From: Thermoplasmata archaeon
Lineage (GTDB): Archaea > Thermoplasmatota > Thermoplasmata > Lutacidiplasmatales > UBA184
Length of the DNA: 33,826 bases
Assembly: GCA_030046135.1 (NCBI GenBank)
Contig: JASIEC010000029.1
Location: forward strand, 1-33,826
Direction: 5' to 3'
The translations under genes were made by a program, and so were the position numbers. Shown one piece after another: positions 1 to 7,715 of the stretch (positions are counted from its first letter, which is position 1; every line of letters begins with the position of its first letter). The notes under the pieces were generated by a model. The model worked only from the letters and a program-made list of their open reading frames with translations. It did no database searches and had not been told where the DNA came from.

Positions 1-2
1 TG

Positions 3-380
3 CTCCGGGAGGAGACCCTCGGCCGGCGCCTGGAGCGGACCCACCGCCTCGCGGAGGCGACCCGGGCCGCGACCGACGCGCTCGGGCTCACGCTGTTCCC
101 CGACCGGGCGCACGCGTCCGACACGGTGACGGCGATCGAGAACCCCAGCGGTCTCGGGGACGCGGAGCTGAGGAAGGCGCTCGAGCGCGACTACAACGTC
201 CTCGTCCAGGGAGGCCAGGGAGCGCTCAAGGGCAAGATCTTCCGGATCGGCCACATGGGTCTCGCCGACTGGCCGGACCTCCTCGTCACGTTCGCCGCGC
301 TCGAGCGGATCCTCTCGAAGGCCCACCGGCTCCCGACGCCGGGGGCGGCCCTCTCGGCGATCGTCGCGCGGATGCCGTAG
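3..380 (+). CDS. Class V aminotransferase (alanine-glyoxylate / serine-pyruvate type), C-terminal part
   Basis: This frame is open from the left edge, so only the last 125 residues of the protein are present. They match the small C-terminal domain of PLP-dependent class V aminotransferases of the alanine-glyoxylate / serine-pyruvate group. The clearest marks are the SGLGDAELRKAL helix, the YNVLVQGGQG strand and the motif GKIFRIGHMG, which in this family lies near the C-terminus. These enzymes move an amino group between alanine or serine and a keto acid such as glyoxylate. The PLP lysine is upstream of the window, so activity cannot be judged. An ATG at 126 lies inside the conserved domain and is not the true start. 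The gene converges on archease with a 16-base gap. Substrate is undetermined. Confidence 0.85.
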   Translation, partial: LREETLGRRLERTHRLAEATRAATDALGLTLFPDRAHASDTVTAIENPSGLGDAELRKALERDYNVLVQGGQGALKGKIFRIGHMGLADWPDLLVTFAALERILSKAHRLPTPGAALSAIVARMP

Positions 381-396
381 CCGACTCGGACGCGCC

Positions 397-843
397 CTAC
401 AGGTCCACGATCACGCGGGCCCGGCCCGCCACCGGGTCGAAAACGAGGCCGTGGTAGGTGACCGCCTTCACCTCGGTCCGGAGGCGGTGGCGGGCGGCGT
501 CGAACCGCTCCCCGCGGACGTGCGCTTCCGCAGACGTCGGGGGCCGACCGTGGAGTCGGACCCGGACCGACCGCCCGTAGAACCCTTCCGTCTCCTCGAG
601 GGCGAGGAGCCCGCTCAGGAGCGAGACGACGAGGCCCGGGAAGTCCCCCCCCGAGGCCCGGACGACGCGCTCCTCCCGCGGTCGGACCTTCGCGAGGTCG
701 GTCCCCAGGGCGTAGAGCCCGAGGGCGAGGGCCTCCAGGAGCTCGGCCGCGCTCGGCCCGGTCGCCCAGATCCCCTCGTCGGCCGTCGTGGGGAAGCTCC
801 CCCAGCGGCGGGCCGGTCGACGACGGGGCGGAGCTCGGGTCGT
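397..843 (-). CDS. Archease, start codon unclear (possible frameshift or non-standard start)
   Basis: The protein matches archease, the small metal-binding partner of the RtcB tRNA ligase. The conserved parts are TADEGIWATG near the N-terminus, a central GDFPGLVVSLLSGLL helix and the C-terminal block VKAVTYHGLVFDP ending in VIVDL, with Asp residues at the usual metal positions. About 136 residues are recognisable, a normal archease length. No ATG, GTG or TTG occurs in this frame between the conserved start (about 804) and the divergent glycosyltransferase start at 901; the end at 843 is an arbitrary in-frame point (an ACG codon) about 27 bases downstream of the CTTAAG box at 868-873. Skipping base 787 would read ELPHTADEG, closer to the usual HTAD motif, so an indel is possible. 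No rtcB is nearby. Confidence 0.75.
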   Translation of the reverse strand, partial: TTRAPPRRRPARRWGSFPTTADEGIWATGPSAAELLEALALGLYALGTDLAKVRPREERVVRASGGDFPGLVVSLLSGLLALEETEGFYGRSVRVRLHGRPPTSAEAHVRGERFDAARHRLRTEVKAVTYHGLVFDPVAGRARVIVDL

Positions 844-867
844 GCTTCGCCCAACAGCCCCGCGCCC

Positions 868-873
868 CTTAAG
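868..873. promoter_or_regulatory. Palindromic TATA-like box between divergent archease and glycosyltransferase
   Basis: The palindrome CTTAAG is the only AT-rich patch in this GC-rich gap. Its centre is about 30 bases before the glycosyltransferase ATG at 901 and about 27 bases before position 843 on the other strand, where archease should begin. It could serve as a TATA box in both directions. This is inferred from spacing alone. Confidence 0.4.
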
Positions 874-900
874 CGGCCGGCGGGCTCGACGCCGGTTCCC

Positions 901-1692
901 ATGCGCGGGACGCTCGTCATCCCCACCCTCAACGAGGCGCGATCGATCGCGCACGTGCTGGCGACGTTCCGGACCGCCGCGGAGGAGGCGAACCGGACGA
1001 TCCTCGGCGCCCGGCCGATCGACTGGGAGGTGCTGGTGGTCGACGGGGCGTCGACGGACGGGACGGGAGAGATCGCCGGACGGGAGGGAGCCCGGGTGAT
1101 CGTCGAGCGGCGCCGGGGCTACGGCCGGGCCTACCGCACGGGGTTCGCCGAGGCGCGGGGGGAGGTCGTCGCGACCGCGGACGGCGACGCCACGTACCCG
1201 GTCGAGGCGATCCCGGGGCTCGTCCGGGACCTCCTCGCCGGGGAGAACGACTTCCTCTCGGGGAACCGAATGGCGTTCGTCAGCCGCAAGTCGATGACGA
1301 CCGAGCACCGGATCGGGAACTGGGCGCTGAACGCCTTCCTCCGGCTCGCCTACCACCGGTTCCTGAAAGGGATCGCCGGCGGGACGATCACCGACAGCCA
1401 GAGCGGCTTCTGGGTGTTCCGGCGCGAGGTCCTCGACCGGGTGAAGCTGACCCAGGACGGGATGGCGCTCAGCGAGGAGCTCAAGATCGAGACGATCCTC
1501 CGCGGGTTCCGGTTCGCGGAGGTGCCGATCCACTACGGCGAGCGCTGGGGACCCCCGAAGCTCCAGAGCTGGCGCGACGGGCTCGGGAACCTCCTCTTCC
1601 TGGCCGCCAAGCGGCTCGACGTCGCCCGCGAGCTCCGACGGAGCCGCGGGACGCGGCCCCCCCGGGGGACCGCGCCGGGCGGGGCCTCGTAG
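901..1692 (+). CDS. Family 2 glycosyltransferase, dolichyl-phosphate sugar synthase (DPM1/DPG) type
   Basis: A 263-residue GT-A fold glycosyltransferase. The N-terminus TLVIPTLNEARSI is the nucleotide-sugar binding strand; VLVVDGASTDGT and the acidic ADGDATYP follow, supplying the Asp residues that hold the metal and the nucleotide sugar. The second half has TDSQSGFWVFRREVLD and ELKIETILRGFRFAEVPI, typical of enzymes that put a sugar on a polyprenyl (dolichyl) phosphate. There is no strong C-terminal membrane segment, so it probably works at the inner face of the membrane. The sugar and the pathway (N-glycosylation or glycolipid) cannot be told. The frame is open back to 451, but homology begins exactly at the ATG at 901, which follows the CTTAAG box. 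The C-terminal 20 residues are a basic, Pro/Gly-rich tail. Confidence 0.85.
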   Translation: MRGTLVIPTLNEARSIAHVLATFRTAAEEANRTILGARPIDWEVLVVDGASTDGTGEIAGREGARVIVERRRGYGRAYRTGFAEARGEVVATADGDATYPVEAIPGLVRDLLAGENDFLSGNRMAFVSRKSMTTEHRIGNWALNAFLRLAYHRFLKGIAGGTITDSQSGFWVFRREVLDRVKLTQDGMALSEELKIETILRGFRFAEVPIHYGERWGPPKLQSWRDGLGNLLFLAAKRLDVARELRRSRGTRPPRGTAPGGAS

Positions 1693-1704
1693 CCGGCGAA
1701 GACC

Positions 1705-1857
1705 CTACTGGGTCTTGCCGGAGCGCTCCCGCGACTTCACGCGCAGGCCCTTGTAGCCGCACCGCCGGCACTGGACGGCGCGCGGGGGGTTCCGGGCCGA
1801 GCAGTTCATGCAGATTTTCTTGTTGAGGAGTCGCTCGACCGCTTCGGGGAACGGCAT
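1705..1857 (-). CDS. rpl40e: Large ribosomal subunit protein L40e (eL40)
   Basis: A 50-residue protein encoded by a short frame. Four cysteines, C16-x2-C19 and C30-x2-C33, form the zinc ribbon of archaeal L40e. The basic tail (CGYKGLRVKSRER) and the N-terminal EAVERLLNKKICMNCSARNP fit the archaeal family, whose members are about 48-55 residues. It is a component of the large ribosomal subunit. The ATG at 1857 lies about 27-30 bases downstream of a TTTTATA box read on this strand (1884-1890), so the transcript is probably leaderless. It converges on the glycosyltransferase with a 12-base gap and diverges from the AMMECR1 gene. No residue looks abnormal. Confidence 0.93.
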   Translation of the reverse strand: MPFPEAVERLLNKKICMNCSARNPPRAVQCRRCGYKGLRVKSRERSGKTQ

Positions 1858-1882
1858 CGGAGCGGCGGGGACCGAGCTACGC

Positions 1883-1890
1883 TATAAAAG
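1883..1890. promoter_or_regulatory. TATA box (TATAAAAG / CTTTTATA) between rpl40e and the AMMECR1 gene
   Basis: The AT run stands out in very GC-rich surroundings. On the minus strand it reads CTTTTATA, close to the archaeal TATA consensus, with its centre about 29 bases upstream of the rpl40e ATG. On the plus strand it would start a transcript about 30 bases before the AMMECR1 GTG at 1943. Use for rpl40e is the firmer assignment. Confidence 0.6.
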
Positions 1891-1942
1891 GGCCGCGACG
1901 GGACCCGCGAAGAGCTTTCCTCCGACGTTCGGTCGGCCGGCC

Positions 1943-2575
1943 GTGGTGAGCGACGCCGAGGGCTCGCTGGCGGTCGGCGTCGCGCGCGGTGCCATCGTGA
2001 GGGCGGTGGGCGGCCCGGGATCGCCCGCGGAGGCGCCGTCCCTCCCCCCGGTCTTCTCCGAGCCCCGCGGGGCGTTCGTCACGCTCCGGGAGGCTCGCGG
2101 GGAGGCACTTCGGGGCTGCATCGGCTACCCGATGCCCGTCCTCCCGCTTCGGACGGCGCTGGTCCGGGCGGCCGTCAGCGCCGCCCTGGACGACCCGCGA
2201 TTTCCCCCCGTGGACGCCTCCGAGCTCCCCGGACTCACGGTCGAGGTGTCGCTGCTCACTGTCCCCGAGACGATCCGGGCGCGCGCCGAGGAGCTCGCGC
2301 GGTCGGTCCGGGTGGGCCGCGACGGCCTGATCGTCGACGGCGCCGGCTCGAGCGGCCTCCTCCTGCCCCAGGTCGCGACGGACGAGGGGTGGTCGGCGAC
2401 GGAGTTCCTTGCGGCCACGTGCGAGAAGGCGGGGCTCCCCGCGGGCGCCTGGCGGACCCCGGCGGTGACGGTCCGACGGTTCGAGGCGGAGGTGTTCTCG
2501 GAGAGGAGCCCGGGCGGCGACGTCGTCCGGGTCGAGGTCAGCCGGCCCGCCGGCGGACCCTCGCCGAGAAGCTGA
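1943..2575 (+). CDS. AMMECR1-domain protein
   Basis: A protein of about 210 residues made almost entirely of one AMMECR1 domain. The family signature LRGCIGYP is present, preceded by GAFVTLREARGEALRG and followed by LRTALVRAAVSAALDDPRFPP and LTVEVSLLTVPE. The family occurs in archaea, eukaryotes and some bacteria; its molecular role is not settled, though in some genomes it occurs with radical-SAM AmmeMemoRadiSam partners. Neither partner is visible here. I chose the tandem GTG codons at 1943 and 1946 because the domain begins just after them; the ATG at 1808 lies inside the divergent rpl40e gene. The last 38 bases overlap the convergent end of ileS. Confidence 0.88.
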   Translation: MVSDAEGSLAVGVARGAIVRAVGGPGSPAEAPSLPPVFSEPRGAFVTLREARGEALRGCIGYPMPVLPLRTALVRAAVSAALDDPRFPPVDASELPGLTVEVSLLTVPETIRARAEELARSVRVGRDGLIVDGAGSSGLLLPQVATDEGWSATEFLAATCEKAGLPAGAWRTPAVTVRRFEAEVFSERSPGGDVVRVEVSRPAGGPSPRS

Positions 2576-5486
2576 GCCCCTCGAACTCCCACGTCGCGAC
2601 GTCGGGGCCGGCGCCGAGCGGCTCGTCGGTGAGGCGGAGTGGCTCGGCGAGAAGCTCCCTCGCGAGGTCCTCCCGACGCGGCGCGAGCGCCTCCGCGAGC
2701 TCGCCCGTCGTCGAGAGGTCGATCGAGACCGTCTCCTCGTAGCGGAGGCCCAGCTCCTTGCGCCGCTGCTGGAGTCGGCGCGCGACCTCCCGGGCGAGAC
2801 CGTCCTGGCGGAGCTCCTCGGTCGGCCGACGGGGCAGCGCGGCGCGCAGCACCCCGCCGTCGTCGCGAACCACCCAGTCGGACTCGGGGTAGCTCGATTG
2901 GTCCGCCGAGGTCGACCGCACGATCCGACGGACGTTGATCTCGGCCGCGAGCAGCGCCGTCCCCTCCTCCCCGAGCTCGAGGGTGTCGAAGACGACGAGC
3001 TCGGCGAGAGGGACGCGGGATTTCACCCCGGCCCGCTGGCGGAGCTCCCGCCCGATCTCGACCAGGTCCCGGACCTCCCGCATCCCCTCCTCGAGGGCGG
3101 GGTCCCTCTCGGCGAGGGGCCCGGGCCAGCCCGAGAGGTGGACCGACGACTCCGGGCTCGCGAAGTGGGAGCCCCCGACCTCCTGGACGATCCACTCGGA
3201 GGTGAACGGCACGAGGGGGGCGATCGCTCGGGCGAGCCCGAGCAGGGCATAGGACAGGGTCGATCGCGCCGCCCGACGGTCCTCGGCGTCGCTCTCGGCG
3301 CGGAGTCGGGGGCGGGACCGGCGGAGGTACCACGTCGAGAGATCGTCCACGAACGAACGCACCGCCGCCGCGGCGACGCCGAGCTCGTAGCGGGAGAGTC
3401 CGGCCTCGATGTCGGCGCGAGTCCCTTCGAGGCGGGAGAGGAGCCACCGGTCGAGCGCCCCTCGGGCCGCCGGCCGGCCCGCGGACGGAGGCGGCAGCTC
3501 CGTCCCCGCGGCCTCGAGGTGGAACGCGACGACGTTGAGGAGGGTCCCGAGCGTGCGCGCGCTCGACCGCTGGATCGTGGTCTCCCCGAGGCGCATCGGC
3601 TCCGTGAAGTCGATCGAGAGGAACGTCCAGCGGACCGGGTCGGCGCCGAACCGCGCGAGGAGCGAGAGGGGCTCGATCGCGTTCCCCTTCGACTTCGACA
3701 TCTTGCGGCCGCTCTCGTCGAGCACGTGGCCGTTCGTGAGGCAGGCGCGGTACGCCGGTCGGTCGAACAGGAGGGTCGCGATCACGAGGAGCGAGTAGTA
3801 CCAGCCTCGGGTCTGGTCGATCCCCTCCGCGACGAAGTCGAGCGGTCGCTCCGGCGAGAACGGTCCGGGCGCGAACGGATGGTGGTACTGGGCGAACGGG
3901 GCGGAGCCGCTGTCGTACCAGGCGTCGATCGTGTACGGCTCCCGGCGGGCGGGCTGGCCGCAGGTGGGGCACCGGAGGGCGAGCCGATCGACCGCGACCC
4001 GGTGCGGGTCGAACGGCTCGGGGAGCGGGGCCCCGAGCCGCTCGGCGAGCTCGGCGAAGCTCCCGACGCACGTCGCGTGGCCGTCCGGGCAGACCCAGAT
4101 CGGGAGCGGCGTCCCCCAGAAGCGGTTCCTCGAGAGGGCCCAGTCCTTCGCCTCCGTGAGGAAGTTGCCGAACCGGCCGTCGCGGAGGTGCTCGGGGACC
4201 CAGCGGACGGTCTCGTTGTGCCGCACGAGCCGGTCGGTCGCCCGGGACGTCCGGACGAACCAGGAGTCGATCGCCCGATAGAGCAGCGCGGTGTCGCAGC
4301 GCCAGCAGAACGGGTAGACGTGGCGGATCGTCTCCGACCGGTAGAGCCGGCCTCGATCGGCCAAGTCGCGAAGGAGCACGGGGTCGGCCGCCTTGAACGG
4401 TCGGCCCCGCACGAGGGGCACGACGTCGGTGAAGACCCCCCGCCCGTCGAGCGGGTCGAAGACGCCCACCCCTTCGCGCGCCCCGATCCGCTGGTCCTCC
4501 GGTCCGAAGCTCGGCGCGATGTGGACGAATCCCGTCCCTTCGGCGGTGACGACGGAGTCGTCGAGGACGACACGGTAGCGTCCCGGGGCCGGACCGGGCG
4601 TGTCGAACGGGGGACGGTACGTGGCGCCCGCGAGCGCCCGGCCGTGGAGCCGCTCCACGACGTTCGCGCCGTGGGGGAAGTAGCGCGGGAGCGCGGCCGA
4701 GGCGAGGAGGAGCTCGCGACCGTCGTCCTCCCGCACCACCGAGTACTCGACGTCGGCGCGGGCGGCGACGAGGAGGTTCGCCGGGAGCGTCCAGGGCGTC
4801 GTGGTCCAGACGAGGAGCTCGCGCGCGATCGGCGCGTCGCGCACCAGCGGGAAGCGGACGGTGACCGACGGGTCCGAGGTCTCGCGGTACCCCTGGGCGA
4901 CCTCGTGCGAGGAGAGGGGGGTCTCGCAGCGGGGGCAGTACGGGAGCACGTAGTGGCCCTTCTCGAGGAGGCCCCGGTCGAAGAGCGTCCGGAGGGACCA
5001 CCAGACGCTCTCGATGTACCCGGGGTCCATCGTGCGGTAGGCGTGCTCGTAGTCGAGCCAGAAGCCGAGCTGGCGGCTCATCTCGGTGAACTGCGCCGCG
5101 GCCTCGAGCACCGAGCTCCGGCACTCCTCGCAGAACCGCTCGACGCCGAACGCCTCGATCTCCTTCTTCGACTTGAGCCCGTGGCGCTTCTCGATCTCGA
5201 GTTCGACCGGGAGCCCGTGGCAGTCCCACCCCCCGAGGGAGCTCACGATCCGCTCGCCGCGCATCCGGTGGTAGCGCAGCTCGACGTCCTTGAGGACTCG
5301 AGAGATGAGATGGCCCAGGTGGGGGGCGCCGTTCGCGGTCATCGGCCCCTCGGTGAACCAGAACTCGGGGGCGCCGGGACGGTCCGCGATCGCGCGCCCG
5401 GGGACGCCGGTGCGCTCCCAGTACGCGAGGACCTTCGCCTGGACCGACGCGTCGGACGGCGCGCCGGACTCCTCCTCGGGCCCCAT
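2538..5486 (-). CDS. ileS: Isoleucyl-tRNA synthetase (archaeal type)
   Basis: A 982-residue class I aminoacyl-tRNA synthetase that charges tRNA-Ile. The HIGH motif appears as HLGH at residues 56-59 within PMTANGAPHLGH, and KMSKSKGN lies at about residue 595. The editing (CP1) domain carries LLVWTTTPWTLPANL and GTGFVHIAPSFGPED. Zinc-binding cysteine pairs are seen at YCPRCETPLSSHEV, FCWRCDT and RCPTCGQP. WVCPDGHATC and IDAWYDSGSAPFAQYHHP are typical of archaeal and eukaryal IleRS. The C-terminal region holds the anticodon-binding helices. I start at the ATG at 5486, about 27 bases downstream of TTTATC; the frame stays open to 5747 but without homology. The 3' end overlaps the AMMECR1 gene by 38 bases on the opposite strand. 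Confidence 0.96.
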   Translation of the reverse strand: MGPEEESGAPSDASVQAKVLAYWERTGVPGRAIADRPGAPEFWFTEGPMTANGAPHLGHLISRVLKDVELRYHRMRGERIVSSLGGWDCHGLPVELEIEKRHGLKSKKEIEAFGVERFCEECRSSVLEAAAQFTEMSRQLGFWLDYEHAYRTMDPGYIESVWWSLRTLFDRGLLEKGHYVLPYCPRCETPLSSHEVAQGYRETSDPSVTVRFPLVRDAPIARELLVWTTTPWTLPANLLVAARADVEYSVVREDDGRELLLASAALPRYFPHGANVVERLHGRALAGATYRPPFDTPGPAPGRYRVVLDDSVVTAEGTGFVHIAPSFGPEDQRIGAREGVGVFDPLDGRGVFTDVVPLVRGRPFKAADPVLLRDLADRGRLYRSETIRHVYPFCWRCDTALLYRAIDSWFVRTSRATDRLVRHNETVRWVPEHLRDGRFGNFLTEAKDWALSRNRFWGTPLPIWVCPDGHATCVGSFAELAERLGAPLPEPFDPHRVAVDRLALRCPTCGQPARREPYTIDAWYDSGSAPFAQYHHPFAPGPFSPERPLDFVAEGIDQTRGWYYSLLVIATLLFDRPAYRACLTNGHVLDESGRKMSKSKGNAIEPLSLLARFGADPVRWTFLSIDFTEPMRLGETTIQRSSARTLGTLLNVVAFHLEAAGTELPPPSAGRPAARGALDRWLLSRLEGTRADIEAGLSRYELGVAAAAVRSFVDDLSTWYLRRSRPRLRAESDAEDRRAARSTLSYALLGLARAIAPLVPFTSEWIVQEVGGSHFASPESSVHLSGWPGPLAERDPALEEGMREVRDLVEIGRELRQRAGVKSRVPLAELVVFDTLELGEEGTALLAAEINVRRIVRSTSADQSSYPESDWVVRDDGGVLRAALPRRPTEELRQDGLAREVARRLQQRRKELGLRYEETVSIDLSTTGELAEALAPRREDLARELLAEPLRLTDEPLGAGPDVATWEFEGLSFSARVRRRAG

Positions 5487-5510
5487 GCGGCCCTGCGACG
5501 TTCCGCCGCG

Positions 5511-5516
5511 GATAAA
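5511..5516 (-). promoter_or_regulatory. TATA-like box (TTTATC) of ileS
   Basis: On the minus strand CTTCTTTATC is centred about 27.5 bases upstream of the ileS ATG, the usual distance from archaeal TATA box to transcription start, which implies a leaderless message. It lies in the 56-base gap after the bactofilin-like gene, so ileS probably has its own promoter. Confidence 0.55.
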
Positions 5517-5542
5517 GAAGGGCCCGCGCAGGGGACCGGGCC

Positions 5543-6328
5543 CTACCGACGGAGGCCGTCGGGCGGCGGGCTCCGGGACTCGGGTCCCTGGCGGCTCGTC
5601 GGGTGGGCCCGGACGACGGTCCCTTCGACCCGCGTCACGTGACTCTCGGGGCCGAGGACGATCGTCGGAGCGCGCACGAACTCGACATCCACCGCCTCGA
5701 GCTCGACGGACTCCGCCTCGATCCTCTCCACGGTCACCTCCGCCCATCGGAGCAGGGCCCGGTCCACGACGTTCGTCCGGTGGCCCCGGAGCCGGACCTC
5801 CCGGGCCTCGACGGCGCCGAACTGCGACGTCCCGTCGAGCCGTGCGGTGACGCGCATCGCCCGGCAGCGCCCGGGGACCGTGGCGGTCCCCTCGAGGCGG
5901 AGGTCGGCCGCCTGAACGTCCGGCGCGACGAGCGTCCCGCGGAACTCGAGGGAGCGGGCCGCCTCGACCGCGGCCGTGAGCCGGGACGCGCCGTGGAACG
6001 ACCCCTCACCGAGCCGGACCGTGGACCGGGCCGAGAACGCACCGTCCGAGGTGAGCGCCCCGGTCACGGCGAGCGGGCCCTCGACGTCGAGCGATCCCCG
6101 GACCCGCACGGTCTCCGCGGAGAGCGATCCGCCTGCGACGAGCGTCCCGTCGATCTCCGCGCGGCCGACGTCGATCGGTCCTAGGACCTTGGCCGTCCCG
6201 CGAAGCCGCCATCGGTCGGCCCTCACCGACTCTCGGCGCACGATCCCGCGGTCCACGAGCTCCTTCGGGCGGGCGGGAGCCGCGGGGGCGGGAGCCCCGC
6301 CTGCCGGGCCGGTCGCGGCGCCGCTCAC
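5543..6328 (-). CDS. Bactofilin-like polymer-forming beta-helix protein
   Basis: A 261-residue protein. After an Ala/Pro-rich N-terminus of about 20 residues it consists of short repeating hydrophobic/Gly units such as GTLVAGGSLSAETVRVRGSL and DVEGPLAVTGALTSDGAF, about 6 residues per strand, typical of the right-handed beta-helix of bactofilin-like (polymer-forming cytoskeletal) domains. No signal peptide or membrane segment is seen, so it is probably cytoplasmic. The GTG start at 6328 overlaps the stop of the upstream membrane-protease/CoA-binding gene (GTGA), which suggests translational coupling. In bacteria bactofilins form filaments that localise envelope enzymes; a scaffold role here is inference. 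A generic hexapeptide-type adhesin repeat is the alternative. The tail is Arg/Pro/Ser-rich. Confidence 0.7.
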   Translation of the reverse strand: MSGAATGPAGGAPAPAAPARPKELVDRGIVRRESVRADRWRLRGTAKVLGPIDVGRAEIDGTLVAGGSLSAETVRVRGSLDVEGPLAVTGALTSDGAFSARSTVRLGEGSFHGASRLTAAVEAARSLEFRGTLVAPDVQAADLRLEGTATVPGRCRAMRVTARLDGTSQFGAVEAREVRLRGHRTNVVDRALLRWAEVTVERIEAESVELEAVDVEFVRAPTIVLGPESHVTRVEGTVVRAHPTSRQGPESRSPPPDGLRR

Positions 6329-7653
6329 GGCGCCCCCGCGTGCGCGGCGACGAGGCGTCGATGCTGCTGCATGATGCAGCTGTTCTCGACCACGACGAGA
6401 CCGTGCGCCCGGGCCTTGGTGGCCGCCGCAGGACTCTCGACGCCGAGCTGCATCCAGACGACCGGCACGCGACGCGCGATCGCTTCGTCCACGATCGGAG
6501 GCACCTGGTCGCTACGGCGGAAGATGTCCACGACGTCGAGCCGGATCTCCGGGGGGATCGCGCTCACGGACGGGTACGCTCGCTCTCCGAGGACCTCGGG
6601 CAGCTGGGGGTTGACCGGGACGATGCGGTACCCCTGGGCCTGAAGGTAGCGGGCGACCTCGTTCGAATCCCGGTCGGGCTTGTCGGAGAGTCCGACGACG
6701 GCCACGGTCCGGGCGCGGCCGAGGATCGCTCGGAGCTCGTCGTCACCTGGGGGCACGCTCGAGGGGAACGGGACCCCGTTCTTGATGCTGACGGCGCCGC
6801 CGCCCGGCGCCGCGGGTCCCCCGAGCTCCGGGGCCCTCCCGGAGCCCGGGGGCGGAGCTTGCAGGTAGTGCACCGTCCCGATCACCGCGCCGGCGAGGAT
6901 CGGAATGTACCGGAGCAGGAGGCCCGCGTCGGTCGACACGAGCGTGAGGAACGCCGAGGCGTCGTAGGCGCCGTGAAGGACGCTCGGCACGACGAGATTC
7001 CCTCCCGAGAGCTGGTACGTCGCCGAGAACGCGAAGCCGAGGAGGAACAGCTCCGGGAAGATCAGCGGCGCCGCGAGGCCGTACGTGGTGCCGTAGTAGA
7101 GGTGGACGCCCGCGAAGATCACGCTGGTCCAGGTCGCCGGGGTGACCCACCCGGAGCCGCTCGCCCTCCAGGAACCGAAGAACCACCCACGGAAGATCGC
7201 CTCCTCGAAGGCTCCGGCGGCGAACGAGAAGGCGACGTAGAGCCACGGGTCCCCCGAGGCGGCCCGAAGGACCGGATTGGGGCGGCTCAGGAGGTGGAGC
7301 GCCGCCGGATCCAGGACCTCGTAGAGCGGGACGAGGGCGACGGCGACGAGGAGGCCGAGGAGCGAGAGCAGACCGTACCAGCGCAGCCCCTCCCAGGTGG
7401 CCGTCCCCGGCGCCGCGTTCCACCGCCGGAGCGGACCCACCCCGACGAGCAGCGCGAACGCGACGACCGGGATCCCGTAGACGACCGCCACGTCGCCCGC
7501 GAGCGAGCCGTAGACGACGAGCGTCGCCGGCCAGAGCTCCGGCACGAAGTACTGGCTCAGGATCGCGAGGATCGTGACGACGACCCCGAGCGCGTACCGG
7601 CCGGCCGGGACCCCGAGGACCGCTCGGCTCCCCGGGGCAGCGGGGTTCGTCAC
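6325..7653 (-). CDS. CPBP-family intramembrane metalloprotease fused to a CoA-binding (Rossmann) domain
   Basis: A 442-residue two-part protein. Residues 1-265 hold several hydrophobic segments and the CPBP (Rce1/Abi) signature: FEEAIFRG with E150, E151 and R155, then H184 in FAGVHL and H227 in SVLHGAYD, the expected catalytic and metal residues. A Gly/Pro-rich linker (about 266-288) leads to a CoA-binding domain at about 305-432, with TVAVVGLSDKPDRDSNEVARYL, YRIVPVNPQ and the C-terminal ENSCIMQQH. No ATG, GTG or TTG suited to a separate start was found at the domain border, so this is one polypeptide. Start GTG at 7653, about 27 bases after a CTATGA box. The next gene overlaps by four bases. 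The fusion joins a membrane enzyme to a cytosolic nucleotide or acyl-CoA sensor-like domain; function unknown. Confidence 0.85.
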   Translation of the reverse strand: MTNPAAPGSRAVLGVPAGRYALGVVVTILAILSQYFVPELWPATLVVYGSLAGDVAVVYGIPVVAFALLVGVGPLRRWNAAPGTATWEGLRWYGLLSLLGLLVAVALVPLYEVLDPAALHLLSRPNPVLRAASGDPWLYVAFSFAAGAFEEAIFRGWFFGSWRASGSGWVTPATWTSVIFAGVHLYYGTTYGLAAPLIFPELFLLGFAFSATYQLSGGNLVVPSVLHGAYDASAFLTLVSTDAGLLLRYIPILAGAVIGTVHYLQAPPPGSGRAPELGGPAAPGGGAVSIKNGVPFPSSVPPGDDELRAILGRARTVAVVGLSDKPDRDSNEVARYLQAQGYRIVPVNPQLPEVLGERAYPSVSAIPPEIRLDVVDIFRRSDQVPPIVDEAIARRVPVVWMQLGVESPAAATKARAHGLVVVENSCIMQQHRRLVAAHAGAP

Positions 7654-7702
7654 GCCGGGGCGACGGGGTCGCCGCTCATAGCGGACCGGGGCTCAGCCGG
7701 CG

Positions 7703-7708
7703 CGGAGG
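7703..7708 (+). promoter_or_regulatory. Strong ribosome binding site that fixes the etf start
   Basis: GGAGGT lies seven bases before the GTG at 7716, a good Shine-Dalgarno spacing. It supports this start for the ETF fusion and shows that this gene has a leader, unlike many neighbours. Confidence 0.6.
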
Positions 7709-7715
7709 TCCCGGG

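Noticed and set aside
2125..5642. Very long open frames opposite and alongside ileS, 914 to 1034 codons
   Set aside because: They are Arg/Pro/Gly-rich shadows made by high GC content; IleRS motifs are in only one frame.
6743..6810. A separate start for the CoA-binding domain of the 442-residue fusion
   Set aside because: No ATG, GTG or TTG in frame at the linker; the frame is continuous through both domains.
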